From FEN-1297 sp964498065 (GTDB taxonomy: Bacteria; Bacteroidota; Ignavibacteria; Ignavibacteriales; Ignavibacteriaceae), in contig CAZCFZ010000088.1 in NCBI GenBank assembly GCA_964498065.1, positions 1 to 15,267 of the forward strand: 15,267 bases of DNA. Direction: 5' to 3'. Below the pieces are notes generated by a model. The model was not told the DNA's origin. It did no database searches and worked only from the letters and a program-made list of their open reading frames with translations. The translations under genes and the position numbers were made by a program. Position 1 is the first letter of the stretch, and each line of letters begins with the position of its first letter. Positions 1 through 8,557 of this stretch are shown here, one piece after another.

Positions 1-51
1 CAATTTTATTACGAACTTCTTGTTTTGGGGCTTCTATATCGGATTTGAGAT
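1..51 (+). repeat. 51-bp repeat, left copy (inverted partner at 15214-15264)
   Basis: Bases 1-51 are identical to the reverse complement of 15214-15264, and the match stops abruptly at base 52. Read on the + strand in the frame starting at base 1, the repeat encodes a short hydrophobic tail (QFYYELLVLGLLYRI) ending in TGA at 46-48, three bases before identity is lost. This suggests the 3' end of a duplicated coding sequence, for example an insertion-sequence transposase running into the window from outside. The family cannot be named from 15 residues. A second frame stays open through the repeat and on to base 70, so the coding reading is not certain. Confidence 0.9.
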
Positions 52-468
52 TTTAATCATTGTATTTTAAACTTAAAACAGTGTTTTATAAGGTTAAACT
101 ATAACTTTTAAGTTATTTATAAATAGCTGGAAAGAACTTAGATTGATAAAAGTGTGTTCTTTCCAATATAAAAAAAATTCAAATTTTATAAATTTCTTAT
201 GTAATACTTCTGATGGGAATGTAATATCGTAAAGTACAATTAACTTAAAATTGATCAGGGTTTTCATTTTCGGTTGAACTAATGCATTAATAATTAAGTC
301 AAAAAAATGAACTTTTTTAAAAATTTTGAAAACGGCTAAACGTGAACCGCTTCAATAATAATATTATTTTTTAAATCAATACTACTACGTTTCTTTTCTT
401 ATAAATAATTTTTCTGCTTCATAATTGTTATTTTACTTTTTAGATCAAATATCAAAATTGAGGATAAG
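52..468. other. AT-rich gene-free stretch
   Basis: No convincing coding frame on either strand. The stretch is very AT-rich. It holds a perfect 10-bp inverted repeat (128-165), a tight 7-bp dyad at 101-116 and a 12-bp AT palindrome at 357-368. No convincing -35/-10 pair for the downstream DUF2269 gene was found, although its promoter must lie here if it is transcribed on its own. Confidence 0.6.
128..165. repeat. Perfect 10-bp inverted repeat (hairpin or operator)
   Basis: TGGAAAGAAC at 128-137 is perfectly complementary to GTTCTTTCCA at 156-165, separated by 18 bases. Neither strand has a T tract directly after the stem, so it is not a standard intrinsic terminator. It could be an operator with two half-sites, an RNA hairpin, or a relic of the element that ends at base 51. 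Function unknown. Confidence 0.5.
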
Positions 469-927
469 ATGATTTATAACATTTGGAAATTGCTGCATGT
501 TTTATCAGCTATCATTTTTTTAGGGAATATAACAATTGGTATCTTTTGGAAAATACAGGCAGATAAATCAAAAGATAGATTAAAAATTGCCGACACATTT
601 AAAAACATAATTAAAGCTGATAAGATATTTACAATGCCTTCTGTTACTGCATTAATTGTTTTCGGACTTGGTACTGCTATGCAGGGAAATTATTCGTTGA
701 TTGAAACGCCCTGGATATTCTGGTCCATAATAATGATTATTATTTCAGCTTATGCTTTTATGGCAAAAGTAGTTCCTCTCCAAAAGGAGATTTATTCACT
801 TGCTAATGATCCGGAGAAATTTTCATTTGAAAACTATTCAAGATTTTCTAAAAAATGGAATTTTTGGGGAACTATTGCTGTAATTACTCCATACATAGCT
901 GTAATTTTAATGGTTTTAAAACCATAA
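469..927 (+). CDS. DUF2269-like integral membrane protein
   Basis: A 152-aa protein with four predicted membrane segments, at about residues 3-26, 53-72, 80-103 and 132-150. The start WKLLHVLSAIIFLGN, with a His inside the first helix, fits the DUF2269 group of predicted membrane proteins, whose function is not established. The ATG is preceded by an AGGATAAG stretch that can serve as ribosome binding site. The gene stands alone, 132 bp before the next gene on the same strand, with no obvious terminator between them. The family call rests on the N-terminal motif and topology, so a related small membrane family is possible. Inner-membrane location is a safe inference. Confidence 0.7.
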   Translation: MIYNIWKLLHVLSAIIFLGNITIGIFWKIQADKSKDRLKIADTFKNIIKADKIFTMPSVTALIVFGLGTAMQGNYSLIETPWIFWSIIMIIISAYAFMAKVVPLQKEIYSLANDPEKFSFENYSRFSKKWNFWGTIAVITPYIAVILMVLKP

Positions 928-1059
928 ATATTGAGAAATTTATAATCTATTCATCTTTAATTATTTTTCAATATATTATATAAAATCGATCCAATCTGCT
1001 TTGTTGTTTTTAAAAGAGGGAGACCATTTTAAAATAACTCAAAAATGTTTGAGGTTTAT

Positions 1060-1866
1060 ATGTTAAAATATTTTAAACATATACTGGTACTAATTTCAAT
1101 TACAATTTTGTTAAATTCTTGCAGTAAGGTTCCGCTAACAGGGAGAAGTCAATTAGATTTAATCCCTGATAACGAGATGTTATCTATGAGCTTTCAGCAG
1201 TATGATCAATTTTTAAATGACAACAAAGAAAGCACCAATCAACAGGAAATAGCTCTTGTAAAAAAAGTGGGTGAAAGAGTAGCGAAGGCCGTTGATCAAT
1301 ATTTTGTTCAAAATAATCTTTCGCAGCAATTGCAGGGATATAAATGGGAATTTCACCTAATCGACAGTAAAGAAGTTAATGCTTGGTGCATGCCGGGAGG
1401 AAAGGTTGTTGTCTATACCGGAATTCTTCCAATAACGCAAACCGAAGCAGGCTTAGCAGTTGTACTTGGACATGAAATAGCCCATGCGGTTGCAAAACAC
1501 GGTAATGAAAGAATGAGCCAAGCAATGGTTGCTCAACTCGGAGGTGTTGCACTTTCCCAAGCTTTAAAAGAAAAACCGGCTTTAACTCAAAATATTTTTA
1601 TGGCCGCTTTTGGTATTGGCACACAGGTAGGGGTTCTGCTTCCTTTCAGCAGACTGCAGGAAAGCGAAGCCGATCATTTAGGATTAATATTTATGGCTAT
1701 GGCCGGATATGATCCTCATGAAGCTTTAGACTTTTGGCAAAGAATGGCTAGTATGCAAAACGGACAGGCACCGCCTGAGTTTTTAAGCGATCACCCTTCG
1801 GATCAAACTAGAATTGAAAAAATAAAAAGTGAAATTCCTGAAGCAATGAAATATTATAAAGAATAG
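1060..1866 (+). CDS. M48 family metalloprotease, lipoprotein
   Basis: A zinc metallopeptidase of family M48 (Ste24/Oma1/LoiP-like), expected to cleave misfolded or damaged proteins in the cell envelope. Counting from the ATG at 1060, the protein opens with a short basic stretch, a hydrophobic helix and the lipobox LNSC, so it should be exported and lipid-anchored. The zinc motif HEIAH is at residues 138-142, and the third ligand is probably the first Glu of ESEAD near residue 201. PLTGRSQL after the lipobox is typical of these lipoproteins. An in-frame ATG at 1045 would add five residues, but GAGG at 1051-1054 lies five bases before the ATG at 1060, and the signal peptide starts better there. 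No PDZ or TPR domain is attached. The family assignment is firm; the substrate is unknown. Confidence 0.93.
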   Translation: MLKYFKHILVLISITILLNSCSKVPLTGRSQLDLIPDNEMLSMSFQQYDQFLNDNKESTNQQEIALVKKVGERVAKAVDQYFVQNNLSQQLQGYKWEFHLIDSKEVNAWCMPGGKVVVYTGILPITQTEAGLAVVLGHEIAHAVAKHGNERMSQAMVAQLGGVALSQALKEKPALTQNIFMAAFGIGTQVGVLLPFSRLQESEADHLGLIFMAMAGYDPHEALDFWQRMASMQNGQAPPEFLSDHPSDQTRIEKIKSEIPEAMKYYKE

Positions 1867-1872
1867 ATAGGA

Positions 1873-1962
1873 ATGGAAACTGAAGACAAGGGACTGAAAA
1901 CCGCAATCGGAAGAATGTTAAAGGACCAAAGAGGAAAGAGCAAAGATAAGGGTAAAGGATAA
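1873..1962 (+). CDS. Possible 29-aa basic micro-ORF in purine-rich spacer
   Basis: An ATG seven bases after the M48 stop opens a 29-codon frame, rich in Lys, Gly, Asp and Arg, which ends in TAA at 1960-1962. An AGGA touches the start codon, which is too close for a normal ribosome binding site. The surrounding 1868-1990 stretch is strikingly purine-rich on the + strand and contains the loose repeat ACTGAAGAC/ACTGAAAAC, so the open frame may be a by-product of composition. No family is recognised. It is listed only as a candidate; a decayed or low-complexity intergenic segment is more likely. Confidence 0.15.
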   Translation: METEDKGLKTAIGRMLKDQRGKSKDKGKG

Positions 1963-2089
1963 CGAACAACTAACAGTGATAGCAGACTCAAGATGGGAAA
2001 CCGGATTATTGAATTATTTATTATTGATGTAAATTAATAAGACCGGATATAAATTTTTTCCATTTCAAATAAATATATTTCTTAGGCGA

Positions 2090-3715
2090 TTGAATATTCT
2101 TAAAAAAATAATTGAGAAGAGATTTAAATTATATATAAGTTTAACTTTTATTTTTTTAATTCTTCTTGCCTGGGCAAACAGATTTATCCAAGATGATACA
2201 TTTATCTCCTTCCGTTATGCTGAAAATTTTGTAAAAGGATTCGGCTTAGTATTTAATAAAGGTGTAAGGTTAGAAGGTTATACAAACTTTCTTTGGACAA
2301 TAATAATTGCCCTTCCAATAAAATTTAATTTAAATCCAATAAATTTTGTTTATTATTCCGGTATTGTATTTTTTATTATCACCCTTTTCTTTACATATAA
2401 GCTATCCTTCCGGATTTTGGAATCGAAAACATTGGCCTTCATAACTCTTATTCTTTTGGGTACAAATTATACTATGAGTTGTTATGCAACCGGCGGATTA
2501 GAGACACAAATGCAGACTGCTATTATAACAGCTTGCTATTTTTTATTCTTTAGATTTATTTTGGAAACCAATAGAGAAATTAAGAATTTATATTATTTAT
2601 CAATTTTATCGGCAGTTTCTATTTTAACAAGGCCTGATTCAATTATTTTTGCCGTTATCATTTTTTCTGCAATAGTTTTTATCGGAAAAAAAGAAAAGCT
2701 TTCAAAAGTTACCATTTTTAAAAATATCCTGACTTTATTAATTCCATTCCTTATAATTTTAATTCCATATCTTGTTTGGAAATTAAATTACTACGGAAAT
2801 ATATTGCCTAATACTTATTACGTTAAAGCAGGCAGCCAAACATCTATTGTTTCCGGTCTAAAATACGTAGGTTGGTTTTTAACTTCTTATTGGTTGATTA
2901 TTTTCCCCATAATTTTATTAGTCCTTTTAAAAGAATTTCTTAATGAAGTTAATTTAAAAATTAGCTTGTTGTTAATAACAATTTTAGTTTGGACACTCTA
3001 TCTGATAAAAATAGGCGGAGGCTTTATGGAATTCAGATTTTTTGTCCCTATTTTGCCTTTTATTTTTATTGTAATAGTCTGGATAATTAATAAGTTAATT
3101 CAGCCTGAAAAACTAAAGGTTGTCTTTTTAGTAATTATTATTACCGGCTCAATTTTCCACGCTGTTACATTTCATTATAATTCAGGAATTGAGGGAATAA
3201 GAGTGCTGGAATCACATCTGACTAATCCTAATCAGAATTGGATAGGAGTTGGCAAAAAACTGAAAACAATATTTGGCGGCAGTGATGTTGAGATAGCCGT
3301 TACGGCTGCAGGCGCTGTCCCATATTATTCCGAACTTAAAACTTTAGACATGCTGGGATTAAATGATAAGTATATTGCTAGAGAACAAAATATCATAAGT
3401 AATAGACCGGGGCATCAAAAATTAGCATCTATAGATTACCTAAAAAGAAAAGGAGTTAATCTTCTAATTGGCGATCCTTTTGTTGCTAGTAAGTCATTTA
3501 AAATCTCTGAAATTTCCAATCTAATATTTAAAGAGCATTTTATGTATGATATAAATGATTTTAAAAAAATTAGTCCCCGGATTTTAATTGAGGAACTTGA
3601 TAACAAGCATAATTTAATTATGCTTTATTTAAATGAAAATAATTATATAGAAAATGCAATTAGTAAAAAGAAGTTGGAGTCTATTCCTTATTCTGAAATT
3701 ATTAATAACGGTTAA
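2090..3715 (+). CDS. GT-C type membrane glycosyltransferase
   Basis: A 541-aa polytopic membrane protein with about ten hydrophobic helices in residues 15-365 and a soluble C-terminal part. After the first helix comes FIQDDTFISFRYAENF with Asp35-Asp36, then GLVFN and EGYTNFLW. This is the signature seen in the GT-C glycosyltransferases related to the mycobacterial arabinosyltransferase AftB. Members use polyprenyl-phosphate sugars and transfer the sugar on the outer face of the membrane. The acidic pair in the first extracytoplasmic loop is the usual catalytic/metal site. The C-terminal GAVPYYS, DMLGLND and RPGHQK motifs are also typical. The start is a TTG, because the next in-frame ATG lies far inside the protein; AGGCGA overlaps the region just upstream. 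Acceptor and donor sugar cannot be told. It runs convergently into the YchF-like gene. Confidence 0.82.
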   Translation: MNILKKIIEKRFKLYISLTFIFLILLAWANRFIQDDTFISFRYAENFVKGFGLVFNKGVRLEGYTNFLWTIIIALPIKFNLNPINFVYYSGIVFFIITLFFTYKLSFRILESKTLAFITLILLGTNYTMSCYATGGLETQMQTAIITACYFLFFRFILETNREIKNLYYLSILSAVSILTRPDSIIFAVIIFSAIVFIGKKEKLSKVTIFKNILTLLIPFLIILIPYLVWKLNYYGNILPNTYYVKAGSQTSIVSGLKYVGWFLTSYWLIIFPIILLVLLKEFLNEVNLKISLLLITILVWTLYLIKIGGGFMEFRFFVPILPFIFIVIVWIINKLIQPEKLKVVFLVIIITGSIFHAVTFHYNSGIEGIRVLESHLTNPNQNWIGVGKKLKTIFGGSDVEIAVTAAGAVPYYSELKTLDMLGLNDKYIAREQNIISNRPGHQKLASIDYLKRKGVNLLIGDPFVASKSFKISEISNLIFKEHFMYDINDFKKISPRILIEELDNKHNLIMLYLNENNYIENAISKKKLESIPYSEIINNG

Positions 3716-3739
3716 AGCATTTTTAATTATAACATAATT

Positions 3740-4822
3740 TTAATTATGCCTAATAGAAATTATATCCCCGTCTTTTACAATATATTCCTTTCCCTCTAAT
3801 CTCCATACCCCATGTTCTTTTGCATGAGCAAATGATCCGTGCGTAATAAAATCATCATAATGAACAACTTCGGCACGTATGAATCTATTATAAAAATCGG
3901 TATGAATTACTCCTGCCGCTTCTTGAGCATTCATACCTTTATGAATTGTCCATGCACGGCATTCATCTTCTCCTACTGTAAAGAATGACTGCAGACCGAG
4001 CAAATTATATGCTTCCCGAATTATGCTTTCGAGTGCAGATTCTTCAATTTCATATTCTTTCATGAATAAAGCAGCGTCTTCTTCATTAAGTTCCGACATT
4101 TCCAATTCTAATTGGCCAAAAAATACAATCGCTTTTGTATTCTTTCCGATTTTAGTTTTAACAAGAGAATCTAAATATTGCTCCGTATTGTTTATTTGGC
4201 TTTCATCCAGGTTTAATGCTATCAGCATTGGTTTTGCGGAAAGTAATTGATATGTTTTTAATATTTGTAGTTCGTCACCTGAAAGATCCGAATCTCGAAG
4301 CGGTTTTTCTGACTGCAAAATTTCATCACATTTTTCCAAAACAGTAAGTTCCCTCTTTAGATCATCATCTTGCGTTTTTAAGATTTGCTTTTTTATACTG
4401 TCGATTCTCTTCTCTACAATAGCTAAATCTGAAAGTATAAACTCAGTTTCAAAAGTATTAACATCTCTCATCATGTTAACGGTTCCTTCAGGATGAATTA
4501 CAAGCTCGTTATTAAATAACCTGACAACTTGAATTAGAGCATCATTAGTTTTAACCTTTGAGAGAAAATTACCTGTAAATTGTGTTGAACCCGAATCCCC
4601 TTTTTGTAATCCCACAACATCAACAAATTCAATTGAAGTATGAGTTGTTTTTTGAGGTTTAAACATTTCTGACAGATTATCTAACCGTTCATCAGGGATT
4701 TTTATTACAGCCTGATGCGATTCTATTTTTGCAAGCTGCGACTGATCAAGATGAGTTTTAGTAATCGTTTGAAATAATGTTGATTTACCTGAAAACGGCA
4801 AACCGACAATTCCTATCTGCAT
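3740..4822 (-). CDS. YchF/OLA1-like P-loop NTPase (DUF933/TGS C-terminus)
   Basis: A 360-aa TRAFAC-class NTPase of the Obg/YchF type; family members bind ribosomes and hydrolyse ATP rather than GTP. The P-loop is GLPFSGKS (residues 7-14), the switch II-like motif is DVVGL (68-72), and the base-recognition motif is NLDE (204-207). NLDE replaces the NKxD of true GTPases and fits ATP preference. Residues about 125-175 form a coiled coil. The C-terminal 85 residues carry the YchF pattern (FFTVGEDECRAWTI, AAGVIHTDF, EGKEYIVKDGDI), that is, the TGS-like domain. The canonical bacterial YchF P-loop is GLPNVGKST, so this looks like the divergent DUF933 paralogue rather than the universal copy. The start ATG has a very strong ribosome binding site, GGGGAGG at 4833-4827. 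It is divergent from the penicillin-acylase-like gene. Confidence 0.88.
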   Translation of the reverse strand: MQIGIVGLPFSGKSTLFQTITKTHLDQSQLAKIESHQAVIKIPDERLDNLSEMFKPQKTTHTSIEFVDVVGLQKGDSGSTQFTGNFLSKVKTNDALIQVVRLFNNELVIHPEGTVNMMRDVNTFETEFILSDLAIVEKRIDSIKKQILKTQDDDLKRELTVLEKCDEILQSEKPLRDSDLSGDELQILKTYQLLSAKPMLIALNLDESQINNTEQYLDSLVKTKIGKNTKAIVFFGQLELEMSELNEEDAALFMKEYEIEESALESIIREAYNLLGLQSFFTVGEDECRAWTIHKGMNAQEAAGVIHTDFYNRFIRAEVVHYDDFITHGSFAHAKEHGVWRLEGKEYIVKDGDIISIRHN

Positions 4823-4852
4823 AATTCCTCCCCGGATAGATTTGAAATATTA

Positions 4853-4886
4853 CAAATATAATAAAAGATATAAATAATAGTGCAAA
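4853..4886 (-). promoter_or_regulatory. Possible promoter for the YchF-like gene
   Basis: On the - strand, TTTG (4886-4883) is followed after 22 bases by TATATTTG (4860-4853). This resembles the Bacteroidota-type -33/-7 pattern TTTG/TAnnTTTG, with spacing slightly longer than usual. It lies about 30 bases before the YchF-like ATG. Such AT-rich matches occur by chance, so confidence is low. Confidence 0.25.
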
Positions 4887-4980
4887 TTGTATCTTCAATT
4901 ATATATAAAGGAATTTGTTGTGAACATTTTTCCATGTATCCGTTAAAATATTTTTGGTTATATTTAAATAAACAATAAAC

Positions 4981-7440
4981 ATGTCTATGAAAAAGTGGCT
5001 TAAAATTTTAATCGGAGTTATAGCGACTGTAATAATTATAGGTGTTGTTGGAGGCTTTATTTTTTACAGTATGTTAAAATCTACAATACCGAAATATTCC
5101 GGCTTAGTACTTACTAACGAAATTGGAAATAATATTAGAATTTATAGAGATAGTACGGCTATTCCTTATATTATTGCGAATTCGGATGAAGATGCAGCTT
5201 TTGCATTGGGTTATGTTCATGCACAGGATAGACTGTTTACAATGGATTTAATACGAAGAGCTGCAGAAGGAAGGCTTAGCGAAATTCTAGGAACAAAAAC
5301 GATACCATTTGATGAGATGTTTAGAACTATAGGGATAAAAAAAACAGCAGAAAAAATATTGGCTCAATTAGATCCGGAATCTTTAAGACTATTAAAAGCT
5401 TATTCGAAGGGTGTAAATCTTTATATTAAAGATGCAAAGGGAAAATATCCCGTTGAATTTGATGTCTTGGATTATAATCCGGAAAAGTGGACGCCTATAA
5501 ATTGCTTGGAAATAGGGAGGATGATGGCATGGGAATTAAATATAAGCTGGTGGACTGACTTTGCCTATATTGATTTAATCCAGAAGTTTGGTACAGATAA
5601 AGTGAAAGATATAATTCCTCAGTACCCTGAAAACGGACCATTCATTATACCGTCATACTTGAAAAAATTTAATAAAATAAGTTCTTCGTTTATGCAGACG
5701 GATAAAGCATTCAGACAATTTATGGGCTGGACCGGTACGCATATCGGATCAAACAACTGGGTAGTAAACGATAAATTATCTGCAAGCGGCAGGCCGATTA
5801 TTGCTAATGATACTCATCTTGCTTTTAGTGCACCCGGCAGGTGGTATGTTGCATCAATTTATACTAACGACATGAATGTAACCGGATTTACATTACCCGG
5901 GGTACCAGGCGTAATTATCGGCAAAAATAATTATGTTGCCTGGGCGCTTACCAATATAATGGAAGATGATGCGGATTTTTATTTAGAGAAACTTGATTCA
6001 ACAGGGACTAAATATTTTTATGATAACAAGTGGAACAATTTAAAAATTATTAAAGATACAATAAGGGTAAAAGATTCTTCGGATGTTATTTACAAAATCA
6101 GGTATACGGATCACGGTCCAATAGTTTCTAATATTCATACATATTCGATATTATTCCCTCAAAAGCATAAAAATAAAGCAACAATTAGTATGCACTGGCT
6201 GGGTAATCTGGTTAGCAATGAAGTCCTTTCATTTTATAAAATTGATAAAGCAAAGAATTGGAATGAATTTAAAGATGCTTTATCAACTTACAGCGTACCC
6301 GGGCAGAATTTCGTTTATGCAGATAAATACGGGAATATAGGATATCTTTTCGGAGCCAGGCTCCCAATTAGAAATAATAATACTCCTTCATTTATATATG
6401 ACGGAACTACTGATAAATACGACTGGAAAGGATTTGTCCCGCAAAATGAATTGCCAAGTCTTTTTAATTCTCCGGATAATTATATAGCTTCGGCCAATAA
6501 TAAAACTGTAAAAAGTTTTAAATATTATATTACAAATTTATGGGAACCGGCTTCCAGGATTGAACGGATTAATGAGCTTATAGAATCGAAAAAGAAACAC
6601 TCTGTAAGTGATTTTGAAAGATACCAGATGGATTTTGTATCTCCTTACGCAAAAAATTTGACAAAATATATCTTAGGAGCATTTAAAGGTATTGATGTTA
6701 CCGATACTAATTTAAAGATTTCTTTGAAGCTTTTAAAAGATTGGGATTTTAAACTTGATCAATACAGCCAGGCAGCAGCAATTTATTCCGAATTTTTAAA
6801 ACATTTATTTCAAAATATCTTTCTTACTAAAATGGGTCTTGAATTATATGATGAATATGTTTTTGTGCAGAACATACCTTTAAGGACTATAATGCAATTA
6901 ATGGATAATCCAAACAGCAGCTGGTTTGATGATCCTTCAACTTCTCAGATAGAAAATAGAGATGAAACAATTAGAAAAAGTCTGGTAGATGCTATAACAG
7001 AGTTAGAAAAAAAACTAGGTAAGGATCCGACTTACTGGCAATGGGGAGATCTTCATTATGTTATATTTAAGCATGCGTTCAGCGGGTATTCTACCATAGT
7101 TGATAAGGTAGTAAACATTGGCCCATTTGAAATTGGCGGAGACGGAACGACTATATTTAATACCGAATATCCGTTTACAATTGGTCTGGATAAATTTCCT
7201 AATTTTAAAAACGGAGAATTTGAAAATAATCTGGGACCTGTGATGAGATATATTTACGATTTCTCAAAACCGGATGAATTGGAACTTATTCTAACAACAG
7301 GTGAATCGGGAAACATAATGAGCAAGCATTATAAGGATATGACAAGATTATGGTTAAAAGGGAAATACTTGAAGGTGAGAACCGATATACGGTCAATCGA
7401 AAGCTCGAAGAATAAACTATTAACTATTGAGAAAAGATAA
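4981..7440 (+). CDS. Penicillin acylase family protein (Ntn hydrolase)
   Basis: An 819-aa member of the penicillin amidase family (S45). These are N-terminal-nucleophile hydrolases that cut themselves into alpha and beta chains and hydrolyse amides such as acyl-homoserine lactones, N-acyl amino acids or beta-lactam side chains. The alpha part holds the motif FALGYVHAQDRL. Autocleavage is expected before Ser257 in HIG/SNNWVV, which becomes the beta-chain nucleophile. PGQNFVYADKYGNIGY (about 440-455) is the conserved segment that probably supplies the oxyanion Asn. Residues 7-29 form one membrane helix without a clear cleavage site, so it should be anchored and face the periplasm. ATGs at 4981 and 4987 are both possible; neither has a clear SD. 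The substrate cannot be inferred. Length and motifs are complete. Confidence 0.92.
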   Translation: MSMKKWLKILIGVIATVIIIGVVGGFIFYSMLKSTIPKYSGLVLTNEIGNNIRIYRDSTAIPYIIANSDEDAAFALGYVHAQDRLFTMDLIRRAAEGRLSEILGTKTIPFDEMFRTIGIKKTAEKILAQLDPESLRLLKAYSKGVNLYIKDAKGKYPVEFDVLDYNPEKWTPINCLEIGRMMAWELNISWWTDFAYIDLIQKFGTDKVKDIIPQYPENGPFIIPSYLKKFNKISSSFMQTDKAFRQFMGWTGTHIGSNNWVVNDKLSASGRPIIANDTHLAFSAPGRWYVASIYTNDMNVTGFTLPGVPGVIIGKNNYVAWALTNIMEDDADFYLEKLDSTGTKYFYDNKWNNLKIIKDTIRVKDSSDVIYKIRYTDHGPIVSNIHTYSILFPQKHKNKATISMHWLGNLVSNEVLSFYKIDKAKNWNEFKDALSTYSVPGQNFVYADKYGNIGYLFGARLPIRNNNTPSFIYDGTTDKYDWKGFVPQNELPSLFNSPDNYIASANNKTVKSFKYYITNLWEPASRIERINELIESKKKHSVSDFERYQMDFVSPYAKNLTKYILGAFKGIDVTDTNLKISLKLLKDWDFKLDQYSQAAAIYSEFLKHLFQNIFLTKMGLELYDEYVFVQNIPLRTIMQLMDNPNSSWFDDPSTSQIENRDETIRKSLVDAITELEKKLGKDPTYWQWGDLHYVIFKHAFSGYSTIVDKVVNIGPFEIGGDGTTIFNTEYPFTIGLDKFPNFKNGEFENNLGPVMRYIYDFSKPDELELILTTGESGNIMSKHYKDMTRLWLKGKYLKVRTDIRSIESSKNKLLTIEKR

Positions 7441-7492
7441 AATAAAATCAATTGTACCCAATTTGGTATGTAGATTTATATTTAATATGTTA

Positions 7493-7510
7493 AATTTGAA
7501 AGTTCAAATT
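7493..7510. promoter_or_regulatory. Perfect palindrome upstream of metF
   Basis: AATTTGAA-AG-TTCAAATT is a perfect 8-bp inverted repeat with a 2-bp centre, ending 14 bases before the metF start. The 2-base loop is too tight for an RNA hairpin of full length, so it would be a repressor site if it means anything. AT-rich palindromes of this size do arise by chance in such DNA. Confidence 0.25.
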
Positions 7511-7524
7511 AAAATTATTGTAGA

Positions 7525-8493
7525 ATGAAAGTAATTGACCATTTAACAAACACACAAGAACCTAAAATTAGTTTTGAACTAATACCTCCAAAACGCGGCG
7601 GAGATATAAAAAGTCTTTTAGCTGTAATTGATGATATCTCTAAATATAAGCCTCCTTTCATTGATATCACAAGTCACTCTGCCGAAGTTGTTTACGAGGA
7701 AACTAATCATGGAATTCAGAAGAAAGTTAAAAGAAAAAGGCCGGGTACTCTTGGTATTTGCGCACTCATTCAAAATAAATATAATATTGATGCAGTACCA
7801 CATATTTTAACGCATGGATTTACCCGGGAAGAAACGGAAGATTTTCTTATTGAATTAGGTTACCTTGGAATAGAAAATGTGCTTGCAATTAGAGGAGACG
7901 ATAACGGTTATCAGAAACCGATCCCTGAAGGCAAAAGTGTTAACAAATATGCTGTCGACCTTGTTAAGCAAATTGTGGGTATGAACAATGGTAAGTACCT
8001 TGAAGAAAATTTACTGGATGCAAAGCCTTCAAATTTCTGCATCGGAGTAAGCGGGTACCCTGAAAAGCATTTTGAGGCGCCGAATTTAATGACGGATATT
8101 CGGCATATTAAGGCAAAAGTAGATGCGGGAGCAGATTACATTGTAACACAAATGTTTTTCGATAATAAAGTTTATTTTAATTATGTTGATCTTTGCAGGA
8201 AGGAAGGAATAAATGTTCCGATAATACCTGGTTTAAAGATATTAACAAATAAAACTCATCTTATCAATGTTCCCAAGAATTTTTATATAAATCTTCCGGC
8301 GGAATTTGTTGATGAAGTTTATGACGCGAAACCGGAACAGGTTCTTGATATTGGAGTTGAGTGGGCAGCTAAACAGGTCGAAGAATTGATTAATAATAAT
8401 GTTCCCAGCATTCATTTTTATATTATGCAGAATTCATCGCCGGTAGTAAAATTAATGAAGCGCTTAAAGGAAATGAAAATAGTTACAGCCTAG
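7525..8493 (+). CDS. metF: Methylenetetrahydrofolate reductase
   Basis: MetF reduces 5,10-methylene-THF to 5-methyl-THF with FAD and a nicotinamide cofactor, supplying the methyl group for methionine synthesis in the cytoplasm. The TIM-barrel motifs are complete. FELIPPKRGG carries the catalytic Glu18, and the other landmarks are ITSHSAE, KRPGTLGICA, LAIRGD (FAD contact), GVSGYPEKHFEAPN, DYIVTQMFFDN and VPIIPGLK. At 322 aa it is longer than the roughly 296-aa E. coli protein, and its inserted segments match the form usual in Bacteroidota. This is one of the best lineage hints in the window. The ribosome binding site is weak. It opens a co-oriented series reaching to rarA, with a 64-bp gap before the next gene. 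No S-box or other methionine riboswitch is apparent in the 84-bp spacer. Confidence 0.96.
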   Translation: MKVIDHLTNTQEPKISFELIPPKRGGDIKSLLAVIDDISKYKPPFIDITSHSAEVVYEETNHGIQKKVKRKRPGTLGICALIQNKYNIDAVPHILTHGFTREETEDFLIELGYLGIENVLAIRGDDNGYQKPIPEGKSVNKYAVDLVKQIVGMNNGKYLEENLLDAKPSNFCIGVSGYPEKHFEAPNLMTDIRHIKAKVDAGADYIVTQMFFDNKVYFNYVDLCRKEGINVPIIPGLKILTNKTHLINVPKNFYINLPAEFVDEVYDAKPEQVLDIGVEWAAKQVEELINNNVPSIHFYIMQNSSPVVKLMKRLKEMKIVTA

Positions 8494-8557
8494 TTATCAT
8501 GTTTTGAATTTTTACCGGTTATAAATTTTAAAGATTCTTTAATTAATTACATAAAAA

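Noticed and set aside
357..368. AATAATATTATT palindrome as a functional site
   Set aside because: A 12-bp A/T-only palindrome is expected by chance in DNA this AT-rich.
3733..3748. CATAATT-TT-AATTATG dyad as a bidirectional terminator between the GT-C and YchF-like genes
   Set aside because: The stem is only A/T-rich, the loop is too tight at full length, it overlaps the YchF-like stop codon and no T tract follows on either strand.
4023..4250. 75-aa open frame on the + strand inside the YchF-like gene
   Set aside because: It lies antisense to a clear conserved coding sequence, has no ribosome binding site and a Ser-rich composition typical of a shadow frame.
7618..7810. Two 60-aa open frames (one per strand) inside metF
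   Set aside because: Both overlap strongly conserved MetF motifs in other frames and have no family resemblance.
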